The notes under the pieces were generated by a model, which made no database searches, was not told where the DNA came from, and saw nothing but the letters and a program-made list of their open reading frames with translations. From assembly GCA_003415625.1 (NCBI GenBank), contig PYIU01000002.1:3968001-4032000 (forward strand): a DNA stretch of 64,000 bases, in the 5' to 3' direction. The translations under genes and the position numbers were made by a program. Position 1 is the first letter of the stretch. Each line of letters begins with the position of its first letter. Shown here piece by piece: positions 25,392 to 35,636 of the stretch. The DNA comes from Aquanectria penicillioides. Taxonomy: Eukaryota > Ascomycota > Sordariomycetes > Hypocreales > Nectriaceae.

Positions 25392-25396
25392 AAAAA
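25383..25396 (-). terminator. RNA polymerase III terminator of tRNA-Ile
   Basis: On the minus strand, runs of five and six T (25396-25392, 25388-25383) lie about 28 and 36 bases after the tRNA 3' end, as expected for Pol III termination. Confidence 0.7.
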
Positions 25397-25423
25397 GAAA
25401 TCGATGGCGTCGTGAGACAAATT

Positions 25424-25518
25424 TGCTCCCGGCAGGGCTTGAACCTGCGACCTTCGCATCACCAAGACTTGCAATGTAAGTATTAGTACGAAGCTCTAAC
25501 CAACTGAGCTACGGAAGC
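25424..25518 (-). tRNA. tRNA-Ile(AAU) with a 21-nt intron
   Basis: The cloverleaf can be drawn in full: acceptor GCTTCCG pairs with CGGGAGC (one T-G pair), the D arm is GCTC..GAGC, the anticodon stem is TCGTA/TGCGA, the variable loop is AGGTC and the T arm is GCAGG-TTCAAGC-CCTGC. The loop reads CT-AAT-A, so the anticodon is AAT (read as IAU after deamination). A 21-nt intron follows the base after the anticodon, the standard place. The mature RNA is 74 nt before CCA addition. A GGGTTAGGG motif lies about 42 bp upstream. Confidence 0.95.
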
Positions 25519-25891
25519 CATCCAAGTTGAAAGCACCACTGCAATATTGCCATTATACACCCTAACCCTCAAGACTGAGAAGAGCCCCAGAAATGATTCT
25601 CGGTTTGAAATACTTCCACGAAGGGAAATTTGAAACCAAGGCTGTCTGTCTGTCTGTCAGTTTGCTGTCAATTTTTCATCACTTTGTTCAACCCCTTGGG
25701 ATACATGTGCAATAGGATGGAGTGGTGGCAAGCGTGAAAAAAAGGTTTCTTTTGGCTCCCTCGAATGCGTACTCCATCACATCTAAGGCTCTGCGAATAC
25801 TGCTCTAATAATCGGAAACATGTACTTGGAAGGAGTCTCATAGACCATGCAACTATCCATACGCCGTTATTTTTCGTCATTCAAAACCACC
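25519..25891. other. tRNA 5' flank and UTP18 3' flank
   Basis: It contains CCCTAACCCT at 25560-25569 and a CTGT microsatellite near 25641-25657. No gene is seen. Confidence 0.55.
25560..25569 (-). promoter_or_regulatory. Telomere-like AGGGTTAGGG upstream of tRNA-Ile
   Basis: The 10-mer on the tRNA strand ends 42 bp before the tRNA 5' end. It matches the TTAGGG core bound by Tbf1-type factors in fungi. Role here is inference. Confidence 0.35.
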
Positions 25892-27643
25892 TTAGTTCCT
25901 AATCTCCCACAGCCGAATCTTGCCCGAGTCATTTCCTATCGCCAACAAGTCGCTCTGTCGTCCAAATGCCACAGCCGAAATCCTGCCCAGGGGCGTCTGC
26001 TCCGTAGGCCAGTTGCGGTACACGGTGCAGCTGGGTAGATGCACCAGTCGCAGGGCATCCTTCTTGTGCTGGCTGCCAAATGCCATGAGCTGGCCATCGG
26101 GCGAAAAGGTGATGTGTGTGATGGGCGTGACGAGCTGCTCGAATACTCGAGTTGGCGTAGGGCGCTCCTTGACAATCACTTCATCCTTTGAGGGCTCAAG
26201 GAGCTCATTGCGGTCGTAGATGTTGGTGATGCCACTGTTGGAACCGACGGCTACCCATCGGTCATCGCCGAGAACGCCAGGGCCTTGGTGGCCGCCAAGA
26301 GCCAGGACAATGCCTCCAACACAGCCCTCATCATTCCACACTCCAACAAAGGAGCGGCTCACCATGCTGTACTCTCCCACTTGGCCATCCTTGCCCAGGA
26401 TGGTCATTCCATCACCCGTGCTCCACCATGCGAAGTCGGCAATGCCGTTTTGGCTTGACAGCCTGGCCGCAGCAATCCACTGCATTGAGGCGGTGCTCAA
26501 AACGTTGATGATACCGCCTCCCTTCTTTGTAGATGCTACAATGGCCATGTGCCTTCCGCAAGGGCTTAGCTTGAATCGTTCCATCGTTTTGTGCTCCAGG
26601 CGGTGACCGAGAATCTGAGTCGTCTTCTGCACCACTCCAGACTGAAGGTCCCAGTGGTGGAAGAACTTTCTGCGTCCGGCAAAGAAAATCTTGTCGCCCT
26701 TGGGATACATAAACTCAGCTCTTCGGACATCAACCTGCTTGACCTGAACGGAAGTCAATTGGGGATTAGGCGTAGGATGGGCGGCCGGCGCAATGTGGTG
26801 GAGGTAAAGAATCGAGGCAGTACTGGCGGAGAGAAGAACGGGGTATTCTGGGTGAAAGGATAAGGTTGTGACTGGTGCCTTGTGCTTGTCGGGAATCTCT
26901 CTGGTTCTTTGTATGTCGATAACTTCGGGTCGAAGTCGTCGCTTCTTCTGTCCGACCCCGGCCAATCTGTTGACGTCGCGGAGGAACTTCTCGAGGGGTT
27001 GCGCGGAGATCTCAGAGTCAGAGTCGTCGCCGTCGTCCGAAGAATCCGAGGCAGCAGAAGATCGCCGTCTCCTCTTGCTTGGGCGACCCTCAGCCTCTCG
27101 CGCCCACGCAGGCAGAGGGTTCAACTGGAGGTACTGCTTCCTTAGCCTCCTGCTGTACTCTGCGCCGCTCACCACATCCTCGTCCTCCGTTATTCGTAGC
27201 TTTCGTAATCTGGTCGCGCCGGCAAGAGAGATTCCCAACCTGTCATCGTCGCTATCCTCCCAGACCGGGGCATTTCCATCTGCAGCCTGGGCGGCACCGG
27301 TAGGCTTCGAAGCCAGGCCGGCGGCACCAACGTTGGTGTCGAACATGAAGAGGTCGGCATCGTCGATTTCTTCCAGCCCGGCCGTCTCTTTCTCGACTAG
27401 TTCGAGCTCCTTGCCCTTGGACTCACGGCGCGTGTCGAAGAGGCCGTCATCCTTGAACAATTGCGCTCGGAAGCCCGCCTTGTTGCCCAAGACCAACCGT
27501 TCAAGCTCTTCCTCGTCAGAGTCCTTGTCGTAAAGCGCAATGGTCGCCTTGCTTTTAGAGTTGTAGTCCACCGATTCGACCTCAGAGTCCTCAATATCCG
27601 AGGACGAAGTGTCTGACATGTCTTCGTCTTGTGGCGGCGCCAT
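25892..27643 (-). CDS. UTP18: U3 snoRNA-associated protein 18 (UTP18), WD40 protein
   Basis: This is an intronless, unbroken frame of 583 residues. UTP18 is part of the small-subunit processome (UtpB subcomplex) that processes 18S rRNA in the nucleolus. The N-terminal third is acidic and Ser-rich with KRRRR near residue 195. WD40-type repeats fill residues about 255-583: APVTTLSFHPEYPVLLSAS, YPKGDKIFFAGRRKFFHHWDL, HITFSPDGQLMAFGSQHK and ISAVAFGRQSDLLAIGNDSGKIRLWEIRN at the very end. The motif near 240-260, RLRPEVIDIQRTREIPDKH, is also found in the family. A TTAGGG-type element lies about 190 bp upstream of the start. Confidence 0.93.
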   Translation of the reverse strand: MAPPQDEDMSDTSSSDIEDSEVESVDYNSKSKATIALYDKDSDEEELERLVLGNKAGFRAQLFKDDGLFDTRRESKGKELELVEKETAGLEEIDDADLFMFDTNVGAAGLASKPTGAAQAADGNAPVWEDSDDDRLGISLAGATRLRKLRITEDEDVVSGAEYSRRLRKQYLQLNPLPAWAREAEGRPSKRRRRSSAASDSSDDGDDSDSEISAQPLEKFLRDVNRLAGVGQKKRRLRPEVIDIQRTREIPDKHKAPVTTLSFHPEYPVLLSASTASILYLHHIAPAAHPTPNPQLTSVQVKQVDVRRAEFMYPKGDKIFFAGRRKFFHHWDLQSGVVQKTTQILGHRLEHKTMERFKLSPCGRHMAIVASTKKGGGIINVLSTASMQWIAAARLSSQNGIADFAWWSTGDGMTILGKDGQVGEYSMVSRSFVGVWNDEGCVGGIVLALGGHQGPGVLGDDRWVAVGSNSGITNIYDRNELLEPSKDEVIVKERPTPTRVFEQLVTPITHITFSPDGQLMAFGSQHKKDALRLVHLPSCTVYRNWPTEQTPLGRISAVAFGRQSDLLAIGNDSGKIRLWEIRN

Positions 27644-27831
27644 TTTTTCTTCGTGTGTTGCGGTGGATAGAAATCTGGAGGGTTCAGGTGAAATTTACGC
27701 CGTTGGGAAGTTTTTTTGGAGGGTTACCGTAGCCTTGCATTTGCCCAGCGGTTACGATAGGTTGTCGCTTGGAAGTGGGGGTGGTGGGGTCCTAGCCAAT
27801 CACATGTATGCATGAAGAGAAGGCTGCGAAA

Positions 27832-27841
27832 CCCTAACCCT
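27832..27841 (-). promoter_or_regulatory. Telomere-like AGGGTTAGGG upstream of UTP18
   Basis: CCCTAACCCT on the plus strand reads AGGGTTAGGG toward UTP18, about 190 bp before its start. With the flanking AAA it forms AAACCCTAACCCT. This is the same 10-mer as at 25560-25569. Tbf1 is known to bind such sites at ribosome-related promoters in several fungi. Confidence 0.4.
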
Positions 27842-27926
27842 GGAATTGGCTTGATATATCATGATGTATTCAATTTGGGTATTTCCATCACTACAGTCTT
27901 TTTTTTTTTTTACTTTAGAAAATTGT

Positions 27927-30573
27927 CTACAGAGCTGCCGCGGCGCTCAGTTCCTTCTCAAGTCTGCTCAAGTCGGGGCTCACGGCCTCACGAGACTTGA
28001 GGGTGAGCACTGCACCCTTCTGGGCAACATCTATCAGGTTCTCCACCTTGCCACCTTGAGCCAAACCAGAAATCAGGACTCCGAAGAATGTGTCTCCGAC
28101 CCCATTTACCGATACAATGTTTTCAACTGTCTCCGAAGGTGGGAATAGTCGCATGTATACACCTCCGACACTTGGGTGGTCCATAGTTGAACGCGTAAGA
28201 ATAAACTCATCGGAATCTCGATCCTTGAGTCGAGGATCGTCGCGACCGAGGATGGTAGTCAAAAGAACGCCCTGGGAACCAAGCTTGGTGACGAGTGTTG
28301 GGATGTATGGCAAGAGCTGAACGGATTGCACAGGAACACCTGCGTCAGTCAACTCTACCGAGGTGAGTTTCACAAACCGGTCTCGAGCTCCTCCTCTAAT
28401 GTTAAAGGCGTCAATGATGCCAAACCACTCCGGATGATCGAAGTAGCCATTCTCCCTTGCCGCAGAATACATGGCAGCCAGTTCGTAGCTATTGGGTGAC
28501 GCAATATGAACCGTTGGTTCGGGGAAAACACGCAGTGGAGGGTGGCCCTTTTGGGGGCAAAATAGATTCATCGACTTGGCTGTCGACACGGGCTCAAATG
28601 CAACATTGCAGGATTGATCTTGGCCGGCCTTGAGCCAAGCCCGGATGTCCTTCTCGCTCCAGTTGCCATCCACAACAAGCCACTTGGGCTTTGTTCCTAC
28701 AACAGCGGACTTCCAGTAATCCGGGAACGAATGGTGGGAGAAGATGCCCATATCAGCCATGGCCATGACCAGGTTCTTGTTGCCATCGTTGACCGCAACA
28801 TATTGAGCAGTTCGATTGGCATTGTGATATTCATGGCCGAGCTGCCGAATATATGTAGTATCTAGTCCTACAGCCTTCAGCCCATTCAGGACCGTGGACC
28901 CGGCTCTGAAGTTCTGGGTTAACTTGAATTCGTTGTCGATTCTGCTTGGCATACACTTACACGTCGTCGCCAACCATACTACAGAGGCGAACTCGGGCTT
29001 GTTGACTTGCAGAGTGGGCTGCCAGTGCAACGTTGTGGCCAACCCCTCCGATCGACTGGCTGATGCATGCTGGGTTCGAGGTATGGAGAACTGGCGAAGT
29101 GTCACCGGACTTGGGAGCAGAATAGTCACAGCTCAAGTCAATGGCTACAGATCCTGCAACCAGGATATCGGCCTTGGTTTCAGATTTAGGTGTGACAGGA
29201 GCCTCCTCTGGCTGGTTAGGGGGAAGCTGCTCATTGGAAGAAACAGGGTATGCATTGCTAAGGCTACAATTAGACATATTACCTCCCTCACCCGCCGGTC
29301 AACGTCGCACTTACGAAACCGTTGCTGGCTCTGAGCTGGACGAGAGCAGCCGCGATAGCTCGACGGCGATGTTGCTGGCTCGGATGATATTGGACTTTAC
29401 GAGGGCCTTATTCGCAACCACCGCTTTGCTCCCCGTAAGCTCCTTCAACCTGCCTAGAATGTATGGAGTGTTAGCACTTCCAGTGAAACCCTTCTCGTTG
29501 GCCTCGCTGACAGCCTGCTCGATAGCAGCCTGCATCTCCGGGGCAGGGATTCCAAACTCTTCGGGGATTGGGTTTGCGAAGAGGATGCCAGATTCTATGT
29601 TTAGCTTCTCTTGGGCCAGGATGATGGCAGCGGCCTCCTTCTCGTTCTGGACAACTGAAGGACTCTTGACGCCACTGTCGCGGGCCCAGAAGGCAGGGAA
29701 GTCAACCTTGCCCGACCTGCCATCGGCAAAGGTCGAAACATGAGCCCCTTGAGTCTCGAGAAACTCTAGGGTGCGCGGGATGTCAAGGAATCCTTTACAC
29801 CCGCTGCTAATAACAGCAACACGGGTGCGTCCGAGCTCGGTAAGATCTGCTGAAACATCCATGGAGTCTTCTCCCCGCGATGAACACCGCCGAGACCACC
29901 AGTACCGAAGACTCGAATGCCGGCTAGCCTTGCCAGCAGCATGGTACCTGAGATGGTTGTGCCGCCATGGATCTTGCGTCCTGTCAAACCCTGGACAAAT
30001 ATCCGACGTCAGCCTCCAGCATTGAAACTCCAATGGCTCCCCGATTGCACATCAAACACTAGTGACGCATGCTATAGGTTGGTTTGTAGCTAATGGACGC
30101 GGATAGGACATGTACCCCAGAGCAAGGAGACGTCATGGACTTACCATTCCTACGAGATAGGCGATATCCCGTCTGGAGGCCTTGACGGCACTGCCGCTCT
30201 CTATCATGCGAACGATCTCTTCCGTCGACACACCAACCTTGGGTACACCGTCCACAATGGCGATGATGGCTGGCACGGCTCCATAGTTGCGGACCAGGTC
30301 CGAGTGCTCACGTGCCAGGTCATTGCCCAAGGCACCATGGGTGTAGATGGTCGACTCCAGAGCCACAACGGGCTTGTTGTACGCAACGGCGTGGGCCACC
30401 TCGTCCGACACCTTGAGCAGATCCCGAAGACCGGCCAGAGATGACGAGGCGGACGCGCTCAAGAGGCGGCGTTGAGGGTAGGCGGTCCGGTTGACGGCGC
30501 CCGCACAGCGCAAGAGGCTGGACCCATGGAGCCGGGCGAGAGTCGACAGACGCTGCGATGGCATCATGGCCAC
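27927..30573 (-). CDS. Bifunctional pseudouridine-5'-phosphate glycosidase / pseudouridine kinase, one-base frameshift
   Basis: Exons 30573-30145, 29990-29315, 29257-28961 and 28905-27927; with one base restored they give 793 codons. The N-terminal half is a PsuG-type glycosidase (cleaving pseudouridine 5'-phosphate into uracil and ribose 5-phosphate): VVALESTIYTHG, VPKVGVSTEEI, GRKIHGGTTISGTM, DVSADLTELGRT and NPIPEEFGIP. The C-terminal half is a PfkB-family kinase (pseudouridine kinase): ILVAGSVAIDLSCDYS, IGGVGHNVALA, and the catalytic VNGVGDTFFGVL. Together they degrade pseudouridine. The N-terminus is rich in Arg and Ser without acids in its first 45 residues, suggesting mitochondrial import (inference). 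The frame slips at the C run 29873-29876, within the conserved GGVHRG..DSMDVSADL segment. Confidence 0.9.
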
Positions 30574-30620
30574 AATAGGAAGGGAGTGACAGGTAATGAC
30601 AGGTCACAGCAAAGCACACG

Positions 30621-30743
30621 GCAGGGCAGGGCAGGGCAGGACACGGTACCATACAGTCCAGCACAGCACAGCACGGCACGGCACGGCACGAGGGCGTGCA
30701 CTGCAGACGAACGGGACGGGTTGGGTTGGGTTGGGTTGGGTTG
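30621..30743. repeat. Cluster of GGCAG, CACGG and GGGTT pentamer arrays
   Basis: Three unlike five-base units are each repeated about four to five times within 125 bp, starting 48 bp upstream of the pseudouridine-gene start codon. Confidence 0.85.
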
Positions 30744-31315
30744 GTGGTGAGGGATTGGCCTGCCTACCAGGCTCTGGGCGGGATATCGCGTGGTTGGGTC
30801 AGCGAAAACGAAGTCAATTCAAGTCGACAAGAGGTCCCACGGGGTCCCCTGCCGAACGATACGGTCAATGTGCGCGGCTCACGGGCCTAGAGGCGTGGCT
30901 GACGGCTCGGGAAATTCGGGTTGGAGAGGGAGGAGGACAGAAGTGGACCGTGGCCCGTGGAGCTCGAGCTGGACGGAGGCACGGAGGAGGAGGAGGCGTG
31001 TTGAGATGCCGGATTCTGGAAGGGCCGGATTTCCTCACCGATTTTCGCAAAAGCCATGCCTGTCTCGCCCTCGACGTATCCGTAATGTGGAATCAGGACC
31101 TGTGGAAGGTGGGGACGCGCAGACTGACAGGACCGTCGTAAGGCGGACGGGGATGCGTCCCAAGTGAGGCTAGGCTGGCGCGCTGGTGGGTTTGTCAGTC
31201 GTCGGAGGGCGCCGTCAAAAAGTGGAAACCTGTTCATCCAAGCTTCCAAGCTTCGACCAATTTGCGCCATCCGCACCCCCTCCTCCTCCGCCTCCTCCTT
31301 GTGTTGGTGCTTCTC

Positions 31316-31316
<1 letters not shown>

Positions 31317-31349
<33 letters not shown>

Positions 31350-31350
31350 C
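31317..31350. repeat. TGCT tetranucleotide array
   Basis: About eight copies of TGCT/CTTG in a row. Confidence 0.9.
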
Positions 31351-31877
31351 TCCTGCCTGCTGCTCCTCTTCTCCTCGCCTCGTGGCCCGGCTCCTCGCTA
31401 ATCCCTGGTGGCCCGCCCGTCCATAAACCCTCCGCCGCGGCGTATCCTCAATCGCCCGTTCTCCACTCCTTCCGGACCTTTGGGAAGCCTCTTCAGGACC
31501 CCAATGTGCCAAAGAGTCCTAAAGCGTGCTAAGGCGTGCTCTCGGCGCACGAGGATATGCCAGGGTGCACTGGCGAGGTGGAGTCGCTGCCGCCACAACC
31601 GATCGATGGGATCTCAAACATCAACCCACCGAGAGCCCACCACCGCCACGCTCTCTGGCACACCTTAATTGACAGCGCCGCACACACAAACGACGGCACC
31701 TGCAAAATGCGCTTTTGCTCACAAAGCAGCTCGGAGATACCCTGCATGCGCAGAATCTCAACCACCTGTTCGCGCAAGTAGAGATATCGGTTGAGTCCGA
31801 AGAGGTGCCACTCTCAGAACCCTGCGTGCAGCGAGCATTATGTGTCAAAGCTTGCATGCATATTCACATTGATGTTC

Positions 31878-31944
31878 ATCTTGTCTTGTCTTGTCTTGTC
31901 TTGTCTTGCCTTGCCATGCCATGCCATGCCATGCCATGCCTTGT
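31878..31944. repeat. CTTGT array passing into CATGC array
   Basis: About six CTTGT units change through CTTGC into about five CATGC units without a break; the period stays at five bases. Confidence 0.9.
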
Positions 31945-32469
31945 CTCGGCTGGACCAACCTCAGACAACGAGGTGATGGTGTTCTAGCCATCCAAGAAAG
32001 GAAAAGGGAGAAGCAAAAAAAAGATCCCCACACCCCGTTGCCTCTCTGAAAGGGTCCCATCCGGGAGGTGTTGCATCTCAACAACAGCTCTTGTCAACTC
32101 GGTTCAAGCATGAGGATTGCCCTGTTGCAGCAATTCTCACTCTGCGTGGCCAAAGGGGCATAGTCGACAAGACAGAGGATGTCTACCCGAAACCCCGTCT
32201 CCGTCTCATCTCGGTTGCGTCCATTTCCCAGAAATCCCGCCCACAAGGGGTTCTCTGGAGCACCCTCTGTAAACTTGGCCTGTTGCAAAAATTGATGGTT
32301 CACAAATTCCGGTTTTACCTGCGTAAGAACAGTAGCGAGGGAGACCAAAAAAAATAATTAATGAAGCTGGGGAAACCTCTAGCCTAGTTTTGCACCTCTA
32401 AAGGTTTCCTTTCATCGTTCACTTTGTCTCTCACGTATTCTCCTTCCCAACACCCTCGTTGCCCCACCC

Positions 32470-33386
32470 ATGATAATATCATTACCCACTTTCGCGACAG
32501 CTCTACTGCTGGCCCAGCGCACGCTCGCCACCCAAAACTTCACAATCTCCAACGGCCAGATCTTCACCCCCGGCTTCGTCGTCCTCGATGCCCCTCAGCC
32601 AGACACGCCCCTTGGCGGGGGTAAGTCTCGATTCTTTACCGTAGCATCACAGGGCTGCCACTGACCTTCATCCCCCCCAAGACACGCTCCACGTTGCCAT
32701 TGATGTAACTGCCAACGGCAAGCTGGCGCTGCCGCCGCACAAGGACGATGACCCCAGCCAAATCTTCAACATCACCATGTTCCTTTACAGTTACAACAAC
32801 GGTCGCAACTTTACAATCTCCAACGGCACGGCTACGGCGAACAACTCCAGCCTGGGCGAGATCATGGCCATGGAGTCGGGCAGCACCGTCAAGCACATCA
32901 ACTGGGTGTGGCCAGACTGCCTGGTTGGCGACGGCGCTCCCGAGGGAAAAGACAGCGACAGGGGAGTCTACAATGTAAGGGCACGCCGATCCAATGGCAT
33001 CAGGATGGCTCAAAGCCGAGGAGACAGAGATGCGCTGACTGTTTTCCCCCCTCCCCTCACTTTAGATCTCGATCCGGCAAAACTTCCGGCTGAATGGCGA
33101 AAATTACTACACCATCTTCGACGTGCCTATTGCCGTGAACAACAGCATCGCGAAAAACGACAGCCGGCCTCCTTGCGATTCGTTGTCAAATGAGTTGCTA
33201 TCCTATGAAGAGGTTGATGCAGAAGCGGCGAATAAGGTCGGGGTGCTCTTCGCGCCAGGCGACGCGACAAAGGTGGAGTCGACCAGCAGCAACAGCACAT
33301 CCGGTAGTGCTGCGGTTATGATGAGCTTGGGGGCGACCAGCATGTGCGCTACGATCGTAGGCTTGGCAATCGCCATGGCTCAGTAA
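32470..33386 (+). CDS. Secreted, probably GPI-anchored glycoprotein of unknown function
   Basis: Exons 32470-32620, 32682-32974 and 33066-33386 encode 254 residues. The first 20 residues form a signal peptide (hydrophobic core, then LATQ). The mature part has several N-glycosylation sequons (NFT, NIT, NGT, NNS, NNSIA, NDS), a conserved-looking middle segment with NITMFLYSYNNG and HINWVWPDCLVGDG, and ISIRQNFRLNGENYYTIFDVPI after intron 2. A Ser/Thr-rich linker and a hydrophobic C-terminus from about residue 232 fit a GPI-attachment signal. Cell-wall or plasma-membrane location is likely. I do not recognise a catalytic family. Confidence 0.82.
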
Positions 33387-34384
33387 GCTACTCTTCGCCT
33401 GTATTGTTGGTTCACGTGTACCCATAGTTGTTGTCATTATCACGTCTTAATATACTGCACAAGCTGTATCATTCTGCAGGTTCGCAATTGCCGAGGGTGG
33501 ATCCATACCCAATCGTGCGAACAGGGCCTGCCACATACACACTTACATAGGTAGTCTAATACCTACCTAGCAGTTCGCAAACTATTGCTTGCAGTATTTG
33601 CGGGGTTGGTTGGTTCGCTGTAAGGCACGAGCAAGCCATTTACCATTTACGCGGACTATATACAGCCAGTAATATCAAGTCGTCGACCAAAACGGTTGAA
33701 CAATTCCCTTCTTTGAGCTGCAACTTACCCTAAACTAGCCGAGTCCACACCTAAAATAAATAAAAACGGCCGCTAACCAATGCAGGTCACCATCTCGTCT
33801 CCCACCCGCTTCGGTCACAGTTGGGACGTCGCTAATTGCTCGGGAGCCGGACATGAGCGCCCAGAGCGGGGTCCCTCCGCCCTGAAGACCCAAACGAGGC
33901 CGCGAGGGTCGCAATTGAGCTGCTCAGTGTGTGCTAAATGAGGGTGCGCCTCCCCCTCCCTCAGTGACGAATGGCTTTCCTACCCCGGATTTCCAGTGAT
34001 GTGCCCCCCCCCCGCACCGAGCTATGAAGCACGGGATAGGCCACAAGCCTGAGTGTCCATGGGTGGTGGCATGCAGACCTCGGCAGGCCGCACGGCGACC
34101 CTGTGTCTCTGGGACAGCACATGAAGCAGCGCTGCAGAAGATTGGGATAGCTGTTGTGTTCCGCAGCTGTCCTCAAAACAAGAGCCTTCCCCGCGGTCGC
34201 GTCGGCAATGCACTTTGCGACCCTACAATTGAGCAATTGATGCGTTTTTCTGGACTTCAACCCGCCTCAGACCGACTTATTGGGAGGTTTTTGATCCCAC
34301 TTACACCAAGATCCACTTCATAGGACGCATTGGAAAGCCGAGACAACCAACGTCTGCACAACCCACAGCAGCGACACCAACACT
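33387..34384. other. Intergenic region, no gene seen
   Basis: 1 kb between two plus-strand genes. It has a CCTACCTA motif near 33561-33568 and a C run at 34005-34014. No supported gene. Confidence 0.55.
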
Positions 34385-35636
34385 ATGCCGATGCACCAGG
34401 GACTCATCCCCCGCGAGGGCTTCTGTGCTGATGTCATCGTCAGACTCATCCGCCAGACCGCCCTGAACCCGGCTTTCATGTTACCTCTGGTGCTCCTTGC
34501 GCGCTTCACCAAAAAGGGCCAGGACCTCTCCATTCTCCACCCTTCTGCAAGCGGCCGTCTCAAGACACTCTTCTGGCTGTCCATTGCCCGTTGGGTCAAC
34601 GGCTGGGTATCCGACAAGGTCCGCAACAACTGGGTAGACGACGCCTACGACTGGTCCCGGGAGATTGTCTTGGTGACGGGAGGTGCAGGTGGTATTGGAG
34701 GCAGGATTGTGAAACTGTTGGAAGAAAAGGGAATCACAGTTGTGGTTCTCGATATACAACCCATGTCGTTTGAAGTTTGTCAGTGGCCCGCCCCTCCTTG
34801 TCGTCCATTGGGGATCAGTTCCCCGGGCCGGGTTTCCCTGGTCGATAGGATAAAGGAAAGCTAACTTGCCTGTCGCAACAGCGTCAAAGGTGCATCATTT
34901 TGAGTGCGATATCCGGTCACCTGAAAAGCTGGAAGAGGTGGCCCAGAAGATCAGGGCCCAGATTGGACACCCGACGGTGGTCATCAACAATGCCGGCGTG
35001 GCCCGGGGTAAGACGGTACTTGATGCCAGCCCGAGCGACATCCGGTTCACCTTTGATGTCAATGCCCTGGCGCTGTACTGGACAGCCAAGTCGTTCCTCC
35101 CAAACATGGTCGAAAACAACCACGGCATGATCGTCACGGTTTCATCCTACGCGGCTTGGCTCTGCACCCCGAACATGGTTGACTACGGAGCTTCTAAAGC
35201 GGGAGCCCTGTCCTTCCACGAGGGTCTGACGGCCGAGTTGACAACTCGGTATGGGGCTCCCAAGGTCCGCACGGTAGTGGTGCATCCGGGCCACACTAAG
35301 ACGCCCCTCTTTGTGGGATACGACCAGAAGACGGACTTCGTGATGCCACAATTGGAACCGGAGTCGGTGGCCGACGCAGTCGTCAAGCAGGTCCTGACCG
35401 GACGCAGTGGGCAGGTGGTGCTCCCGGTGACCGGCACGACCCTGGCAGCTCTCCGGACGCTGCCGGATTGGTATTCAGTCCGGTTGAGGGCCAAGGCAGA
35501 GATGTTTATGACGAACTTCAGGGGTCGGCAGGTGATTGAGGATGTGGATGCATCATACAACGAGGAGGATGCTCAAGGTGCAAAGAGGGGCCAGCATGAT
35601 ACGAGCGAGAGCACCGTGTTGGTCTCGAACGAGTAG
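34385..35636 (+). CDS. Membrane-associated short-chain dehydrogenase (RDH10/SDR16C-like)
   Basis: Exons 34385-34778 and 34882-35636 encode 382 residues. An N-terminal extension of about 90 residues holds two hydrophobic helices (about 27-40 and 60-74) that should anchor it in the ER or lipid-droplet membrane. The SDR domain follows: TGGAGGIG at 98-105, a VVVLDIQ strand that suggests NAD preference from its Asp (inference), NNAGVA, the Ser in IVTVSSYAAW and catalytic YGASK. This layout is that of retinol-dehydrogenase-10-like and 17-beta-HSD11/13-like SDRs. The fungal substrate is unknown. The intron (GTCAGT..CAACAG) has a clear CTAAC branch site. Confidence 0.88.

Larger units (their letters stand above)
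30574..32469. other. 1.9 kb gene-free region full of pentamer arrays
   Basis: The 5' flank of the pseudouridine gene. It holds arrays of different short units: GGCAG (about 30621-30640), CACGG (about 30672-30690), GGGTT (about 30718-30743), TGCT (31317-31350), CTTGT then CATGC (about 31878-31944). Open frames are repeats in disguise. The end is the 5' flank of the gene at 32470. Confidence 0.6.

Noticed and set aside
30718..30743. GGGTT array as an internal telomere repeat
   Set aside because: The fungal telomere unit is TTAGGG; this is a five-base unit without the A and lies among other unrelated pentamer arrays.
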